From positions 1 through 64,000 of the forward strand of contig QHQA01000007.1 of the NCBI GenBank assembly GCA_003219695.1: a stretch of 64,000 nt of DNA. The letters are read 5' to 3'. Position numbers and translations under genes: made by a program. This document shows, in pieces, positions 18,066 to 26,831 of the stretch. Positions within the stretch are counted from its first letter, which is position 1; each line of letters starts with the position of its first letter. The notes under the pieces were generated by a model that saw nothing but the letters and a program-made list of their open reading frames with translations, was not told the origin of the DNA and searched no databases. This DNA comes from Verrucomicrobiota bacterium (GTDB lineage: Bacteria; Verrucomicrobiota; Verrucomicrobiia; Chthoniobacterales; UBA10450).

Positions 18066-19865
18066 TCATCTCGTTGCCTGCTGGAGCGAGTCCGGGTCAT
18101 CTAGCAGAATCCATTCGATGACCGAAACCGGCAGGCTGCCGCTCTTAATCAGATCGTCGTGGAATTGTCCGAGTCGGAAATTGTCGCCTGCTCGATCCTT
18201 GTAACGACCGAGCAAATTCATGATCTGCCATTTGCCGATAATGTAGCTGATTTTTTGCGTGGGACTTGATGCTGCCCCTGCCGCTTCGCCTTGAGCGGCC
18301 TCGCGATCGAGCCCGCCGGCGTCCATGAAATATTTTACTGCTTGCTCGAAACTCCATCGGCCAGTGTGAAGGTTTACATCGACGCCGATTCGCGCCGCGC
18401 GGTAGCGCGACAATCGCAGGATTTGTCCCTGCGCTGGCGAGTTCTTCGGATAAAGCCCGGTTCGCAGCAGCATCTCTTCGCCATAGAGGGCCCAGCCTTC
18501 GACAAACACGGTGTCCTCGTGCTGCCGCCAGATTTCGTCGCTTAGGTGATTTGCAATTGAGAGCTGAAGAAAATGCCCGGGAATGCCTTCGTGTCCGAGA
18601 ATCGGCCGCGGGTCTTCAATCGCCGCGCGAATATAAAAATTTTTCGACTCCGGATTGTAAGTCGGAATGAAATAGAAACCGGTTGGGTCCTTGTCATAGA
18701 CGCCGGGCGGATTCATGAAGCCGCCGGGGCTAGTAGGTTTGAACGCTTCAGGCAACTGTCGAATTTCAAAGCGACCAAGATAATCCGGCAGGGTCACAAG
18801 ATTGTGTCCCTTCAAGAAGCTAATTATTTCTGCTTCGCGGCTTTCGTATGCTTTCAGGAAGGATTCCTGATCGGGCGGAATATGCGCTGCGCGTTTCGGG
18901 TTGGGATCAGCTAGTTTCGGATCGGGAAGAAGCGCTTCCAGCGCGCGGTAACGCGCGAGCTCAGCGCGGCCAATCATATCCACCTCCGTGGCGTTAAGCG
19001 GCAGAAGCAAGATGTGCTTGAGATAGTAATTGTAGTTCGCTTCGCCCATCGGCGCGAAATCGACCATTTTGGCCAGGCGTTTTTCCAGTTCATCGGCGTA
19101 GCTGTGCAAGCCAGCTAACGCTGAATCGCGCGCTTTGGTCAGGTCATCGTGCTCGTTAGGCGCGAGACCGACGTCGAGCGCCATTAAGCTCTTGTTCAAC
19201 AGCGGATCGATCGAGCGCGCCGACTGGATCGCAAGTTGCGCATAAAGTTTTACGGGGCTTTGCAAATTGCTCAGGCCCTGCTTTAACAAGGCCGGCATTT
19301 GTTTGAGGCGCGCAGTAGCGGCTAGCGCCCGTTTCCGTGGAGTATCATAATCTTTCTTTAGCAGAGAGAAGATGGCGTTCGTGCATTCGCCCGTGTAAAC
19401 CTGCGGATTTGTGCGCTCGAATTTCAGGACGCGATCACCGAACTCGACGTTCTCAAGCTGCGCTCGAAAGAGAATCCAATCGATACGCTCATCCTTCGGC
19501 CAGTTGTCGGTCTTCATCGCGCGCACTTTTTCCAGAAGGGAATGGACATGCTGCGCGCGCTCAGCGATTTTTGCGGGCGAATAATCGGTGAGCCGATCGT
19601 CCCATGTGTGAAGCCCAATGTCGCTGCTGCGGACAGGATAGTTTTCATTTCGCCAGGCGTAATAATCGTCCGCCAGTTTGTGCAGCACGATTGTTGCCGC
19701 GTTCACGCTTTGATTTTTAAAAGTGTCTGCATTAATGCTGGGCGTTGATTTTGTGATCAACGCCTTGTTCGAAACATCTGGGTTACGTTGAGAAGGTGAC
19801 TGCGCGATGGCGATGGCTGGTGCACCCAACAGCAATGCAACGAGGAAAAGATCGGCTGGCTTCAC
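18066..19865 (-). CDS. DUF885 family secreted metal-dependent hydrolase
   Basis: A 599-residue protein with a clear signal peptide (MKPADLFLVALLLGAPAIAIA). The DUF885 zinc-protease-like motif HEGIPGHF starts at His425 and is followed by VEGWALYGEEML, supplying the further Glu typical of this fold (related to thermolysin-like carboxypeptidases). Members are thought to be peptidases; a substrate is not established. The middle is helical, the C-terminus has GKWQIMNLLGRYKDRAG, conserved in the family. It converges with the P1 peptidase gene with only 27 bp between stops, so the two exported peptidase-like genes are adjacent but separately transcribed. Confidence 0.85.
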   Translation of the reverse strand: MKPADLFLVALLLGAPAIAIAQSPSQRNPDVSNKALITKSTPSINADTFKNQSVNAATIVLHKLADDYYAWRNENYPVRSSDIGLHTWDDRLTDYSPAKIAERAQHVHSLLEKVRAMKTDNWPKDERIDWILFRAQLENVEFGDRVLKFERTNPQVYTGECTNAIFSLLKKDYDTPRKRALAATARLKQMPALLKQGLSNLQSPVKLYAQLAIQSARSIDPLLNKSLMALDVGLAPNEHDDLTKARDSALAGLHSYADELEKRLAKMVDFAPMGEANYNYYLKHILLLPLNATEVDMIGRAELARYRALEALLPDPKLADPNPKRAAHIPPDQESFLKAYESREAEIISFLKGHNLVTLPDYLGRFEIRQLPEAFKPTSPGGFMNPPGVYDKDPTGFYFIPTYNPESKNFYIRAAIEDPRPILGHEGIPGHFLQLSIANHLSDEIWRQHEDTVFVEGWALYGEEMLLRTGLYPKNSPAQGQILRLSRYRAARIGVDVNLHTGRWSFEQAVKYFMDAGGLDREAAQGEAAGAASSPTQKISYIIGKWQIMNLLGRYKDRAGDNFRLGQFHDDLIKSGSLPVSVIEWILLDDPDSLQQATR

Positions 19866-19918
19866 CCGCCCAATCGTAATGTGACTATGTCAATTGGGAA
19901 AGCTGCAAAGCTCGTCCC

Positions 19919-19966
19919 GTAGCCGCCGCCCTGCGGGCGGCGCTTCGCACGAGCGAAGCGGCTACA
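19919..19966. repeat. GTAGCC...GGCTAC palindromic element, intergenic
   Basis: GTAGCCGCCGCCCTGCGGGC followed by GCTTCGCACGAGCGAAGCGGCTAC: two adjacent hairpins closed by inverted ends. It lies between the DUF885 gene start and the small basic gene's stop; it could also act as a terminator for the latter. Confidence 0.7.
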
Positions 19967-19990
19967 ACAACAGCAGCGTGTTCATGGCCT

Positions 19991-20197
19991 TCATTCGTTC
20001 TCTTCCAGTTCGTCGAGCAGTTGTTGTTTCAGATGGTGGCGCGCTGCCTTTTTTATCGCGCGTCGCTCTGCTGCTACTGCTTGCTTTTCCGCCTGGCGTT
20101 CTCGACGTGTCCGTGGTTCGACAGAATGCGACACGTGGCGGATTTTCGGTCGTCGAGCGCCGACCTTTCGTTCTTTTGATTTTGCGTACGGATCCAT
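19991..20197 (-). CDS. Small basic protein, unrecognised
   Basis: A 68-residue frame from ATG 20197, very rich in Arg, Lys and Ala (RTRRERQAEKQAVAAERRAIKKAARHH), probably one long helix, ending in an acidic tail (LLDELEENE). Composition resembles small ribosome- or nucleic-acid-binding proteins, but I do not recognise a family. It fills an otherwise empty 480-bp interval and its composition is not that of a chance frame, which is the main support. Could still be spurious. Confidence 0.4.
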   Translation of the reverse strand: MDPYAKSKERKVGARRPKIRHVSHSVEPRTRRERQAEKQAVAAERRAIKKAARHHLKQQLLDELEENE

Positions 20198-20287
20198 GAG
20201 ACGTTTAACGCTGCTTATTGGCGATGAAAAGAACAGCGACCGGCAAGCTGAAGAACGATGGAAAAAATGGCCACAGCCACAACCGAT

Positions 20288-20346
20288 TCGTCATTCGGAT
20301 TTCATCATCGTAATAGTTCGTGTTCATTCGTGTCTATTCGTGGTTA
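20288..20346. repeat. Short-word array, left arm of a pair around the racemase homologue
   Basis: Successive near-copies of ATTCGTGTT: GATTCGTCATTCGGATT, then GTTCGTGTTCATTCGTGTC and TATTCGTGG, ending 4 bp before the ATG at 20351. The inverted counterpart follows the gene (21072-21155). Confidence 0.7.
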
Positions 20347-20350
20347 AAAG

Positions 20351-21046
20351 ATGAAGACTCTGGGGATCATCGGTGGTCTCGGACCGGAAAGCACGGTTGA
20401 CTATTATCAAAAGATCATTGCGCTTTATCGCGAGCGCACTGGCGACGGCAGTTATCCGGAGTTTATCATCAACAGCGTTAATTTGCGCAAGGGACTCGAC
20501 TTCATGGACGCAAACAATCTGAGCGGCATGGCTGATTACTTGCTCAAGGGAATCAGCAAACTTGCGCGTGCAGGCGCCGATTTCGGTCTGATTTCGGCAA
20601 ACACTCCTCATATTGTTTTTGATGAGGTCGCGTCCGTCTCACCAATTCCACTGATCAGCATCGTAGAAGCGACATGCGCGGCTGCCAAAACGCGGAATCT
20701 AAGACGGCTCGCTTTGTTTGGGACGCGCTACACCATGCAGGCGAATTTTTATCCAAAAGTTTTCTCGCGCGAACAAATCGAGCTTCTGGTGCCCGAGCGC
20801 GAGGACCAGGATTACCTCCATGAGAAATACTTTAGCGAACTTGTGCCGGGAAAATTCTTGCCGGAGACGCGCGCTGGTTTGCTTGCCATCGTAGATCGGA
20901 TGAAAGCAAAGAACGACATCGACGGTGTGATTCTGGCCGGAACAGAACTGCGGCTGCTTCTGCGCGGTCCCGAGCACGACGGGATTCCGTTTCTTGATAC
21001 GACAAAGATTCACGTCGAAGCGGCAGTAACTGAAATGCTCTCGTGA
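20351..21046 (+). CDS. Aspartate/glutamate racemase family protein lacking the usual catalytic residues
   Basis: A 231-residue protein that aligns end to end with E. coli YgeA: MKTLGIIGGLGPESTVDYYQ, ALFGTRYTMQANFY, and an end in IHVEAAVTEML. The two catalytic sites are altered. The first reads ISANTPH (Ala83 where Cys or Thr is usual) and the second reads ILAGTEL (Gly197 in place of the Cys of GCTE). Both proton-shuttling side chains are therefore missing, so racemase activity is doubtful; it may bind an acidic amino acid or do other chemistry. The gene is bracketed on both sides by inverted short-word arrays. Start ATG 20351 matches the family N-terminus exactly. Confidence 0.85.
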   Translation: MKTLGIIGGLGPESTVDYYQKIIALYRERTGDGSYPEFIINSVNLRKGLDFMDANNLSGMADYLLKGISKLARAGADFGLISANTPHIVFDEVASVSPIPLISIVEATCAAAKTRNLRRLALFGTRYTMQANFYPKVFSREQIELLVPEREDQDYLHEKYFSELVPGKFLPETRAGLLAIVDRMKAKNDIDGVILAGTELRLLLRGPEHDGIPFLDTTKIHVEAAVTEMLS

Positions 21047-21071
21047 GCGAAGCCCTCACCAGCAACAAACA

Positions 21072-21155
21072 GTAATCAACACGAATCAACACGAAGACAA
21101 ACCAGATTCGCCCCCGAATGACGCGAATTACGCGAATCCGCCTTGCCGATACTTG
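21072..21155. repeat. Short-word array, right arm of the pair around the racemase homologue
   Basis: AATCAACACGAATCAACACG, then GAATGACGCGAATTACGCG: the reverse complement (CGTGTTGATTCGTGTTGATT) matches the word of the left arm at 20288-20346 with scattered changes. The pair could fold as a long interrupted stem enclosing the gene. Confidence 0.65.
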
Positions 21156-21167
21156 TGGCTAAGAAAT

Positions 21168-21208
21168 GATCAGCACTCACGATTCACCATTCACCAATCA
21201 CTTCTCAC
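21168..21208. repeat. Short-word array, left arm around tRNA-Val
   Basis: CACGATTCACCATTCACCAA followed by TCACTTCTCAC: copies of a CATTCACC-like word. It shares an inverted core TTCACCAATCACTT, identical over 14 bases, with 21299-21331. Confidence 0.65.
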
Positions 21209-21218
21209 TAAACAAAAA

Positions 21219-21290
21219 TGGGCGGTGAAGGGTTCGAACCTCCGACCCTCTCGGTGTAAACGAGACGCTCTACCGCTGAGCTAACCGCCC
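21219..21290 (-). tRNA. tRNA-Val (anticodon UAC)
   Basis: The minus strand folds as a full cloverleaf: acceptor GGGCGGT/ACCGCCC, D arm GCTC-AGCGGTA-GAGC, anticodon stem TCTCG/CGAGA with loop TTTACAC (anticodon TAC, reading GUA/GUR valine codons), T arm GGAGG-TTCGAAC-CCTTC. It is 72 nt with discriminator A; the CCA end is not encoded. It stands alone, flanked by inverted short-word arrays. Confidence 0.95.
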
Positions 21291-21298
21291 GTCTCGGG

Positions 21299-21331
21299 AA
21301 ATGATAAGTGATTGGTGAACGGTGATCAGTC
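21299..21331. repeat. Short-word array, right arm around tRNA-Val
   Basis: AATGATAAGTGATTGGTGAA then CGGTGATCAG; its reverse complement matches the left arm at 21168-21208, with a perfect 14-bp core and about four fifths identity over 27 bases. Confidence 0.65.
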
Positions 21332-21906
21332 AAACAAAGCATCTTTCCCGTGCTCGAGCGACAATGCGAAGGTGTGTTCTTCCGCATTGTGGCGACAGAT
21401 AGCATTTCGTCGCGCGTTGCCTGGAAGCTTAAATGCCGTGCTGGAACTTGAAGCCGAGCCGCTCCACCGCCATCAATGTTTCCAGCCGAATGCGGCGGCG
21501 AGTACGGGCAGCGGCCGAGCGACGCGATAATTTCGCGCATCAGCAATGCATGACTTTCTGGCCTGGAGCCGATGCTTTGTGGTCCGCTGCTCGACGAGCC
21601 GCCGTTCCTCTCGCCGCTGTTCGCGAATCTTGCGATCGACGAGAGTTTTGAAGCTGTGTTCAATCCAACCTCGACTGAATAAGTTAAGCTTCGGCCATTT
21701 CATTGCTTCTACCGCCGGTGCGAAGTGTCCGTTTGGCACTGTCTCTGATCTCAAAGCACAGAGACTTCGGATTGGGCTAGGCATCTGGATGTGCCGCATA
21801 TGGCGGCGGAGCAGGCCGAAAAGCGGTCCCTTTCGTAGTACGTGAGCGTTCAGGATGGGTGGGCTGTAAAGTCACTTCCGCATTGCTCAATTCTTAGTGA
21901 TGGCGC
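21332..21906. other. 575-bp stretch with no supportable gene
   Basis: Several short frames exist on both strands (up to about 108 codons) but none has a recognisable motif, and composition does not single one out. The minus-strand frame with RKIREQRREERRLVEQRT has a helical, charged look and could be a decayed gene. I see no RNA fold or mobile element I can name. Confidence 0.4.
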
Positions 21907-21933
21907 ATGAATGTGGTTCCGCCATTCTCAAGA

Positions 21934-22377
21934 ATGAAAGAACGTTACTTCGATGATTTTAAAGTGCGTGATCGCTTCAAATCCGAGCCGCTTAGAGTGA
22001 CAGAGAAGCAGGTAATCGAGTTCGCCCACAAATTTGATCCGCAGATGTTTCATCTCAATCGCAGAAGCGCCGAGCGAACAATTTTTAAAGGTTTGATTGC
22101 GAGCGGTTGGCATACAGCGGCAATGACGATGCACTTGTTTGTGCAAACATTGAATCTCGCCGAGGGCGCCATCGGTCTGGGCATTGACAAACTGCGCTGG
22201 CCTAATGTGGTGCGGCCGGGCGATGTGCTCACGGTTGAGACTAAGATTGTCCATCTGCGGCCGTCACGCTCAAGGCCCAAATACGGGATCATTCGCGTGC
22301 GGGAGGTGACGAAAAATCAGCGCGGCGAAATTGTGCAAACCATGCTGGCCAGCGTCATGGTGCCGCGGCGCGGCTGA
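21934..22377 (+). CDS. MaoC-like hotdog dehydratase
   Basis: About 147 residues from ATG 21934 (MKERYFDDFKVRDRFKSEPL); an upstream ATG at 21907 would add nine residues. The family pattern is clear: YFDDF...VTEKQVIEFAHKFDPQMFHL, where the Asp and His (normally D-x-x-x-x-H) form the hydratase site, then GLIASGWHTAAMTMHLF and a C-terminal VRPGDVLTVETKIV. Such proteins hydrate 2-enoyl-CoA thioesters or dehydrate hydroxyacyl thioesters. No related fatty-acid gene is directly adjacent; the four-helix-bundle locus follows. Confidence 0.88.
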   Translation: MKERYFDDFKVRDRFKSEPLRVTEKQVIEFAHKFDPQMFHLNRRSAERTIFKGLIASGWHTAAMTMHLFVQTLNLAEGAIGLGIDKLRWPNVVRPGDVLTVETKIVHLRPSRSRPKYGIIRVREVTKNQRGEIVQTMLASVMVPRRG

Positions 22378-22440
22378 CGGCAAGGAGCTTAAGCGCAAAG
22401 AGCTAAGCGGGAAGAGGAGAGGAAAGAGCGCTTTGCGCCG
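22378..22440. repeat. Short-word array, left arm around a four-helix-bundle gene
   Basis: AAGGAGCTTAAGCGCAAAGA followed by GCTAAGCGGGAAGAGG and GCGCTTTGCGCC. The purine-rich word (roughly GCGCAAAGAGC) recurs in inverted form after the gene at 22903-22955. Confidence 0.6.
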
Positions 22441-22524
22441 CGCGTTTCTTGAGGCAACGTCGGACAAACTATGAGAAACTACATGAAAGACAACAGCAAA
22501 GAGCAAAAAGCGAAGGGCCAAGAC

Positions 22525-22899
22525 ATGGGTCGCACGCGACAGCGGCGACCGCACTGGCGTTTTGAGGACTTGGAAATCTGGAACAAGGCGGCAGACCTCG
22601 CGGTTAAGTTCCATCGAATTGCTGAACGCCTCGATAGACGTCGGCTTTACCGCTATGCCGAACAACTGCGTGCGGCAGGCCTGTCGATTTCCAACAACAT
22701 AGCGGAAGGATCAGGCAGCATACACAAACAGGAATTCATCCAATTCCTAAATATCACCAGACGATCGTTGTTCGAGGATGCATGGATGCTGCTGGTGCTT
22801 GAAAGGCTCGGCTTGCTCGAAAGCACAGAAGTTGATGAACTGCTCTGGGACTGTGACGAAGAGAGCCGCAAAATCACCAGCTTCTCTCGCAAACTCTGA
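22525..22899 (+). CDS. Four-helix-bundle protein (23S rRNA intervening-sequence/S23 family)
   Basis: 124 residues from ATG 22525; earlier ATGs at 22471 and 22486 would add residues encoded by array sequence (KEQKAKGQ). The family signature is complete: FEDLEIWNKAADLAVKFHRI, YAEQLRAAGLSISNNIAEGS, a Phe-rich helix EFIQFLNITRRSLFEDAWMLL and a final helix ending in KITSFSRKL. Members form pentameric helical barrels and resemble Avd, the accessory protein of diversity-generating retroelements; most genomic copies have no known role. It is not inside an rRNA gene here. The gene is bracketed by inverted short-word arrays, as is the second copy at 34.7-35.1 kb. Confidence 0.88.
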   Translation: MGRTRQRRPHWRFEDLEIWNKAADLAVKFHRIAERLDRRRLYRYAEQLRAAGLSISNNIAEGSGSIHKQEFIQFLNITRRSLFEDAWMLLVLERLGLLESTEVDELLWDCDEESRKITSFSRKL

Positions 22900-22902
22900 C
22901 GG

Positions 22903-22947
22903 GGATGCGCCTTGCGAGCTTTGCGCTTTCCTCTGTGCGCTTTGCGC

Positions 22948-22955
<8 letters not shown>
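22903..22955. repeat. Short-word array, right arm around a four-helix-bundle gene
   Basis: GCGCCTTGCGAGCTTTGCGC, then TTTCCTCTGTGCGCTTTGCG: its reverse complement resembles the left arm at 22378-22440. It runs into the stop codon end of the aldo/keto reductase gene. Confidence 0.6.
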
Positions 22956-23937
<982 letters not shown>

Positions 23938-23985
23938 AATAACGGAAGAGGATCAAAGGCTCGCCTTAAAATGCCGCGGGTTTTT

Positions 23986-24137
23986 GTCATGTCGAGCGAA
24001 GTCGAGACATCTCTGGTCTTATTAGCGAGAGACTTGATTTGCTCACTTCCCGTTTGCTCAACCTCCGGTTTCCCGTCCATGTTGCGGCTTTCCCAGTCGC
24101 TCCATTCTCGACTTCACTGCGCTCCGCTCGAAATGAC
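23986..24137. repeat. GTCAT...ATGAC inverted element (152 bp)
   Basis: Starts GTCATGTCGAGCGAAGTCGA and ends CTCCGCTCGAAATGAC, inverted at the tips. Close relatives lie at 29751, 39234, 40309 and 47616. There is no coding capacity; the form is that of a small non-autonomous element. Confidence 0.75.
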
Positions 24138-24144
24138 AAGGCCA

Positions 24145-25074
24145 TCATGACTTTTGAGATTCGATTGTCAGTTTTATTGCGGTTGCGAAATCGTCGGGCA
24201 AAGGGGCCTCAAAGCTTTTCCATTCGCCGGTGCGCGGATGCCGGAAGCCAAGCTTCCACGCGTGCAACATTTGGCGCGTGAAATTTTTTGCAAGGCGCGG
24301 CGCATAGACTTTATCGCCGAGCACCGGGTGACCGAGATGATGCAGATGCACGCGAATTTGATGAGTTCGCCCGCTATGCAGCCGGCACTCAATTAAGCTG
24401 GCCTGATCGCTCGAGCGAGTAACGCGGTATTCGGTTTTGGCTGCGCGCCCACGGAGGGAAGTCACCCGCATTCGATGGCGATGGACTGGATGCCGTCCGA
24501 TCTGCTCTTCAATTACGCCAGCCGCTTTGCGCAATTTTCCGGCGACCAGCGCGAGATAAATCTTTTCCACTGTGCGCGCGGCGAACTGTTTGGATAATTC
24601 CCGATGCGCCAGATCATTTTTAGCGACCACGAGGCAGCCGCTTGTTTCCTTATCGAGACGGTGAACGATGCCGGGGCGTTCTTTCCCGCCGATGCCTGAC
24701 AATGTAGTGCAGTGACTGAGCAGGGCGTTGACCAAGGTGTGTTCGCGTTGACCGGCGCCAGGGTGAACGGTTAGTCCGGGCGGCTTGTTAATAACGATGA
24801 GATCGTCGTCTTCAAAAAGAATCTCGAGCGGAATCGGTTCTGGCCGGATCTCGATCTTCTCCGGCGAGGGCTCGATGACATCAATCTTGTCACCGCCTCG
24901 GACAATCTGCCGCGGCCGGGTGGTTTGCTCATTGAGCCGAACAAACCCGCCACGGATCAATTGCTGAAGCCGCGACCGGGAAAATTCCGGAAGTCGCTTC
25001 GCCAGAAACTGATCAAGGCGCAGCTTCGCGTCGTTTTCTGACACGACAAACTCGATCGGCGTCGAATTTTTCAA
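24145..25074 (-). CDS. RluA/RluD-family 23S rRNA pseudouridine synthase
   Basis: An S4 RNA-binding domain (LRLDQFLAKRLPEFSRSRLQQLI) precedes the synthase domain with the catalytic motif HRLDKETSGCLVVAK, whose Asp is the nucleophile, and the C-terminal GRTHQIRVHLHHLGHPVLGD. This matches RluD-type enzymes that isomerise uridines in 23S rRNA helix 69 or related sites. The open frame runs back to 25263, but residues before position 64 are not family-like; the TTG at 25074 (KNSTPIEFVVSEND follows) is the best start, giving 309 residues. An array of GAGCAAGAGTAAGAGC-like words lies just upstream. Confidence 0.9.
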   Translation of the reverse strand: MKNSTPIEFVVSENDAKLRLDQFLAKRLPEFSRSRLQQLIRGGFVRLNEQTTRPRQIVRGGDKIDVIEPSPEKIEIRPEPIPLEILFEDDDLIVINKPPGLTVHPGAGQREHTLVNALLSHCTTLSGIGGKERPGIVHRLDKETSGCLVVAKNDLAHRELSKQFAARTVEKIYLALVAGKLRKAAGVIEEQIGRHPVHRHRMRVTSLRGRAAKTEYRVTRSSDQASLIECRLHSGRTHQIRVHLHHLGHPVLGDKVYAPRLAKNFTRQMLHAWKLGFRHPRTGEWKSFEAPLPDDFATAIKLTIESQKS

Positions 25075-25085
25075 TGTTTCGAAAT

Positions 25086-25130
25086 AGATCAGAGCATGAA
25101 TATGAGCAAGAGTAAGAGCAGGGAACAAAC
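25086..25130. repeat. Short-word array (AAGAGCATGAGC type), single arm
   Basis: GAGCATGAATATGAGCAAGA followed by GTAAGAGCAGGG in the gap between the divergent rluD-like and clpX-like genes. The same word occurs at 42643-42726 and 60149-60221, where it forms inverted pairs. Confidence 0.6.
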
Positions 25131-25217
25131 CGAGGATGAACGAATCTCGCAGCTGAGAGTCAGATTTTAGACGAATCGTTGCCAGGGAGCTTCTTTGGCG
25201 CGATGTTTTTCCTGCAC

Positions 25218-26825
25218 ATGGCACAACAAAACCCACCACCACCGCCACCGCCATTTCCGTCACCGGAAGAGCTGAAGGCCAAGATCACCGAGTTCATGAA
25301 ACAGAACTTCGGCGATCGGGTCTCGGTCGCGACCATTACCGAGCCCGAGCCGGCGGTTGCAGAGGAGGATGAAAAGGCGGAAAAAGCCGAGCACGAGGAA
25401 TTCGAATTCAACCTACTTCCGCGCGATATCAAAGCGCATCTCGACCGATTCGTAATCAAACAAGAAGAAGCAAAGAAGGTCCTCGCGATTGCCGTTTGCG
25501 ATCATTACAACCATGCCAATTACCTGCGCCGACTTGAAAAAGAAGATGCCAGGCGCGCCCAAGAGATCGAGTACATCAAGCAAAACGTAATTTTGGTCGG
25601 GCCGACCGGCGTGGGTAAAACTTATCTCATCAAACACATCGCCGACCTGATCAAAGTGCCGTTTGTAAAAGCGGACGCGACGAAGTTCAGCGAGACCGGT
25701 TACGTCGGCGGCGACGTGGAAGATTTGGTGCGCGAACTGGTGCACAAAGCCGATGGCGACGTGAACCTCGCGCAGTTCGGAATCATTTACATTGATGAGA
25801 TCGACAAGATCGCTTCGGCGGGAAATTTGATCGGCCGGGATGTGAGCGGGCGCGGCGTGCAGACCACGCTGCTGAAGTTAATGGAGGAAACAGAAGTGCC
25901 GGTGCGCAGCATGAACGATCTCCAGGCGCAATTACAGGCCGCGTTCGAATTTCAACGACGCGGCAAGGCGAAACGCGAGACGATTAACACACGCCACATT
26001 CTCTTTGTGGTGAGCGGCGCATTTGAGAAGTTGAAGGAACAGGTGGCGCGGCGCGTCCGGCAGGGACAGATCGGGTTTAGCGCGCAACCGGTTCACGTAA
26101 TGGACAACGAATTGTTCCGGCACGTCACGACCCAGGATTTTATCGAATACGGGTTCGAGCCGGAATTCATCGGCCGCTTGCCTGTGCGCGTGGTTTGTGA
26201 GGACCTGGACGCCGATGATCTTTTCAACATCATGAAGTATTCCGAGGGCAGTTTGCTCCGGCAATACGAGCGCGCCTTTCGCGCCTACGGGATTGAGATC
26301 AGTTTCGAGGACCAAGCGCTGCGGCTGCTGGCAGAAGCTGCTGCGAAGGAAAAGACCGGCGCGCGTGGATTGCTCACGGTGTTTGAAAAGTTGTTCCGCG
26401 ATTATAAATATTATCTCGCCGGATCAGGCCTGACACAGTTGCGTGTCACTGCGGCGCTGGTGCGCGAGCCGCAGCGTGTGCTTGATCGGTTAATGGTGGA
26501 GGGACACAAGCTAGAGGCGCAAATGCTCGAAGCCGACGCGCGTCAGTTTGCCGAAAAATTCAGCAACGAGCATGAGCTGGAAATTGTTTTCGATGAGAGC
26601 GCGATTCGGCGCCTGGTCGAGCGCGCGCAGACTGAGCGGATGAACATGAGCGATCTGTGCGCTCATTTATTTAAGGATTACCAGTTCGGGTTGAACCTGA
26701 TCAAAAAAAATACGGGCCAGACGAAGTTTGTTCTGAACGCCGCGGCAATCGATGCACCGGACAAATTCCTGAGCGAACTTGTGGTGCAATCCTATTACCC
26801 GGCTGCAATGACACAAAAAGCCTGA
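25218..26825 (+). CDS. ClpX-like AAA+ ATPase without the zinc-binding N-domain
   Basis: 535 residues from ATG 25218 ([15 protein letters not shown]), preceded by less likely ATGs at 25179 and 25203. Walker [12 protein letters not shown], Walker [12 protein letters not shown], sensor/arginine motifs EFIGRLPV and KTGARGL are those of Clp[12 protein letters not shown] carries the IGF loop that docks ClpX on ClpP. Instead of the Cys4 zinc domain there is a Pro-rich tip and an acidic Ala/Glu-rich segment. A C-terminal extension of roughly 110 residues follows the usual ClpX end. It probably unfolds proteins for ClpP, perhaps with its own adaptors. A cyclase-like gene starts 6 bp downstream. Confidence 0.85.
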   Translation: MAQQNPPPPPPPFPSPEELKAKITEFMKQNFGDRVSVATITEPEPAVAEEDEKAEKAEHEEFEFNLLPRDIKAHLDRFVIKQEEAKKVLAIAVCDHYNHANYLRRLEKEDARRAQEIEYIKQNVILVGPTGVGKTYLIKHIADLIKVPFVKADATKFSETGYVGGDVEDLVRELVHKADGDVNLAQFGIIYIDEIDKIASAGNLIGRDVSGRGVQTTLLKLMEETEVPVRSMNDLQAQLQAAFEFQRRGKAKRETINTRHILFVVSGAFEKLKEQVARRVRQGQIGFSAQPVHVMDNELFRHVTTQDFIEYGFEPEFIGRLPVRVVCEDLDADDLFNIMKYSEGSLLRQYERAFRAYGIEISFEDQALRLLAEAAAKEKTGARGLLTVFEKLFRDYKYYLAGSGLTQLRVTAALVREPQRVLDRLMVEGHKLEAQMLEADARQFAEKFSNEHELEIVFDESAIRRLVERAQTERMNMSDLCAHLFKDYQFGLNLIKKNTGQTKFVLNAAAIDAPDKFLSELVVQSYYPAAMTQKA

Positions 26826-26831
26826 TCGTTG

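Noticed and set aside
22525..22899. Diversity-generating retroelement accessory (Avd) locus
   Set aside because: The protein resembles Avd in fold, but there is no reverse transcriptase and no template/variable repeat pair nearby.
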